Assembly (NCBI GenBank): GCA_030431095.1
Contig: JAUIJU010000019.1
Span: 1-52,827, forward strand
Direction: 5' to 3'
DNA length: 52,827 nt
Source: Gammaproteobacteria bacterium
GTDB taxonomy: Bacteria; Pseudomonadota; Gammaproteobacteria; Xanthomonadales; SZUA-36
The first letter of the stretch is position 1. Every line of letters begins with the position of its first letter. The position numbers and the translations under genes are program-made. The notes beneath the pieces were generated by a model. It worked only from the letters and a program-made list of their open reading frames with translations, did not search any database and had not been told where the DNA came from. Positions 52,651-52,827 of this stretch are shown here, piece after piece.

Positions 52651-52827
52651 GTGAAGCCTCCGCGGCTGATCTGTCCAACCATGTGATCGGCCGCGCGCCA
52701 GGCGACGGCCATAATGCTCAGTGTCGGGTTCTTGTCGGCATTAGATACGAAACAGGCGCCATCGGTCACGAAAAGGTTGGGTACTTCGTGTGATCGGCAA
52801 TAAGAGTCGACCACCGACCTGGCCGGG
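52647..52827 (-). CDS. GMC-family oxidoreductase, C-terminal fragment (runs off the window)
   Basis: The reverse strand is open from the right edge to a TGA at 52647-52649, 59 codons. It reads VVDSYCRSHEVPNLFVTDGA, then CFVSNADKNPTLSIMAVAWR and AADHMVGQ, the C-terminal FAD-binding part of GMC dehydrogenases with the NPTLSIMA motif. The Asn of this motif belongs to the active site in the family. Being directly upstream of the subunit-3 gene, it is the large subunit of a periplasmic sugar- or alcohol-dehydrogenase complex; the N-terminal ~500 residues lie outside. Confidence 0.9.
   Translation of the reverse strand, partial: PARSVVDSYCRSHEVPNLFVTDGACFVSNADKNPTLSIMAVAWRAADHMVGQISRGGFT

Noticed and set aside
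51394..52686. 430-codon plus frame inside pirin and across the subunit-3 gene
   Set aside because: Arg/Gly-rich shadow; two well-supported genes on opposite strands explain the same bases.

Overview
This 52.8 kb window is GC-rich, densely packed chromosomal DNA from a Gram-negative bacterium. Tripartite RND efflux, OmpW, lipoproteins, LysR/AraC regulators, a Fur-box-like site and IPTL-CTERM-like C-termini point to a gammaproteobacterium, perhaps of the Xanthomonadales/Wenzhouxiangella type; that placement is inference. No rRNA, tRNA, CRISPR array, insertion sequence, phage module or origin was seen. About fifty coding regions are supported, including a partial gene at each edge, two apparent homopolymer frameshifts and one gene remnant.

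Left part (1-16.2 kb): an AraC-type regulator runs off the left edge, divergent from an RND operon (membrane fusion lipoprotein, HAE1 pump, outer-membrane lipoprotein) that ends in a palindrome and a bidirectional terminator shared with a cold-shock gene. Then come a secreted DUF4412/LolA-like protein, an SDR, a secreted metallo-beta-lactamase-fold hydrolase, a secreted VWA protein, a PHB-depolymerase-like esterase, an aldo/keto reductase and katG with a clear terminator.

Middle part (16.2-32 kb): an IPTL-CTERM-like surface protein; a run of phosphodiesterase-fold protein, beta-propeller and family-2 glycosyltransferase; malQ; a broken small gene; a type-B carboxylesterase; a tiny PT-anchor protein; a CBS-domain protein coupled to a DASS transporter; OmpW; a GT4 glycosyltransferase with an FkbM methyltransferase; and a complete FecB/FecCD/ATPase-type importer behind a good sigma-70 promoter overlapped by a Fur-box-like palindrome.

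Right part (32-52.8 kb): a YbaK deacylase; a secreted protein frameshifted at a nine-base homopolymer just before its cysteine-rich tail; a secreted thioredoxin-like protein; an OsmC plus flavoprotein operon; a UbiA prenyltransferase; a CPA2 antiporter; and a GH95 fucosidase. An ECF sigma, anti-sigma, two exported HEAT-repeat proteins and an exported alpha/beta hydrolase follow as one apparent operon, the best candidate here for an undescribed system. Last come VOC and DUF1697 genes around a truncated 2OG-Fe(II) oxygenase, a ThuA-like protein, a LysR regulator divergent from azoR and pirin, and the end of a GMC dehydrogenase operon at the right edge.
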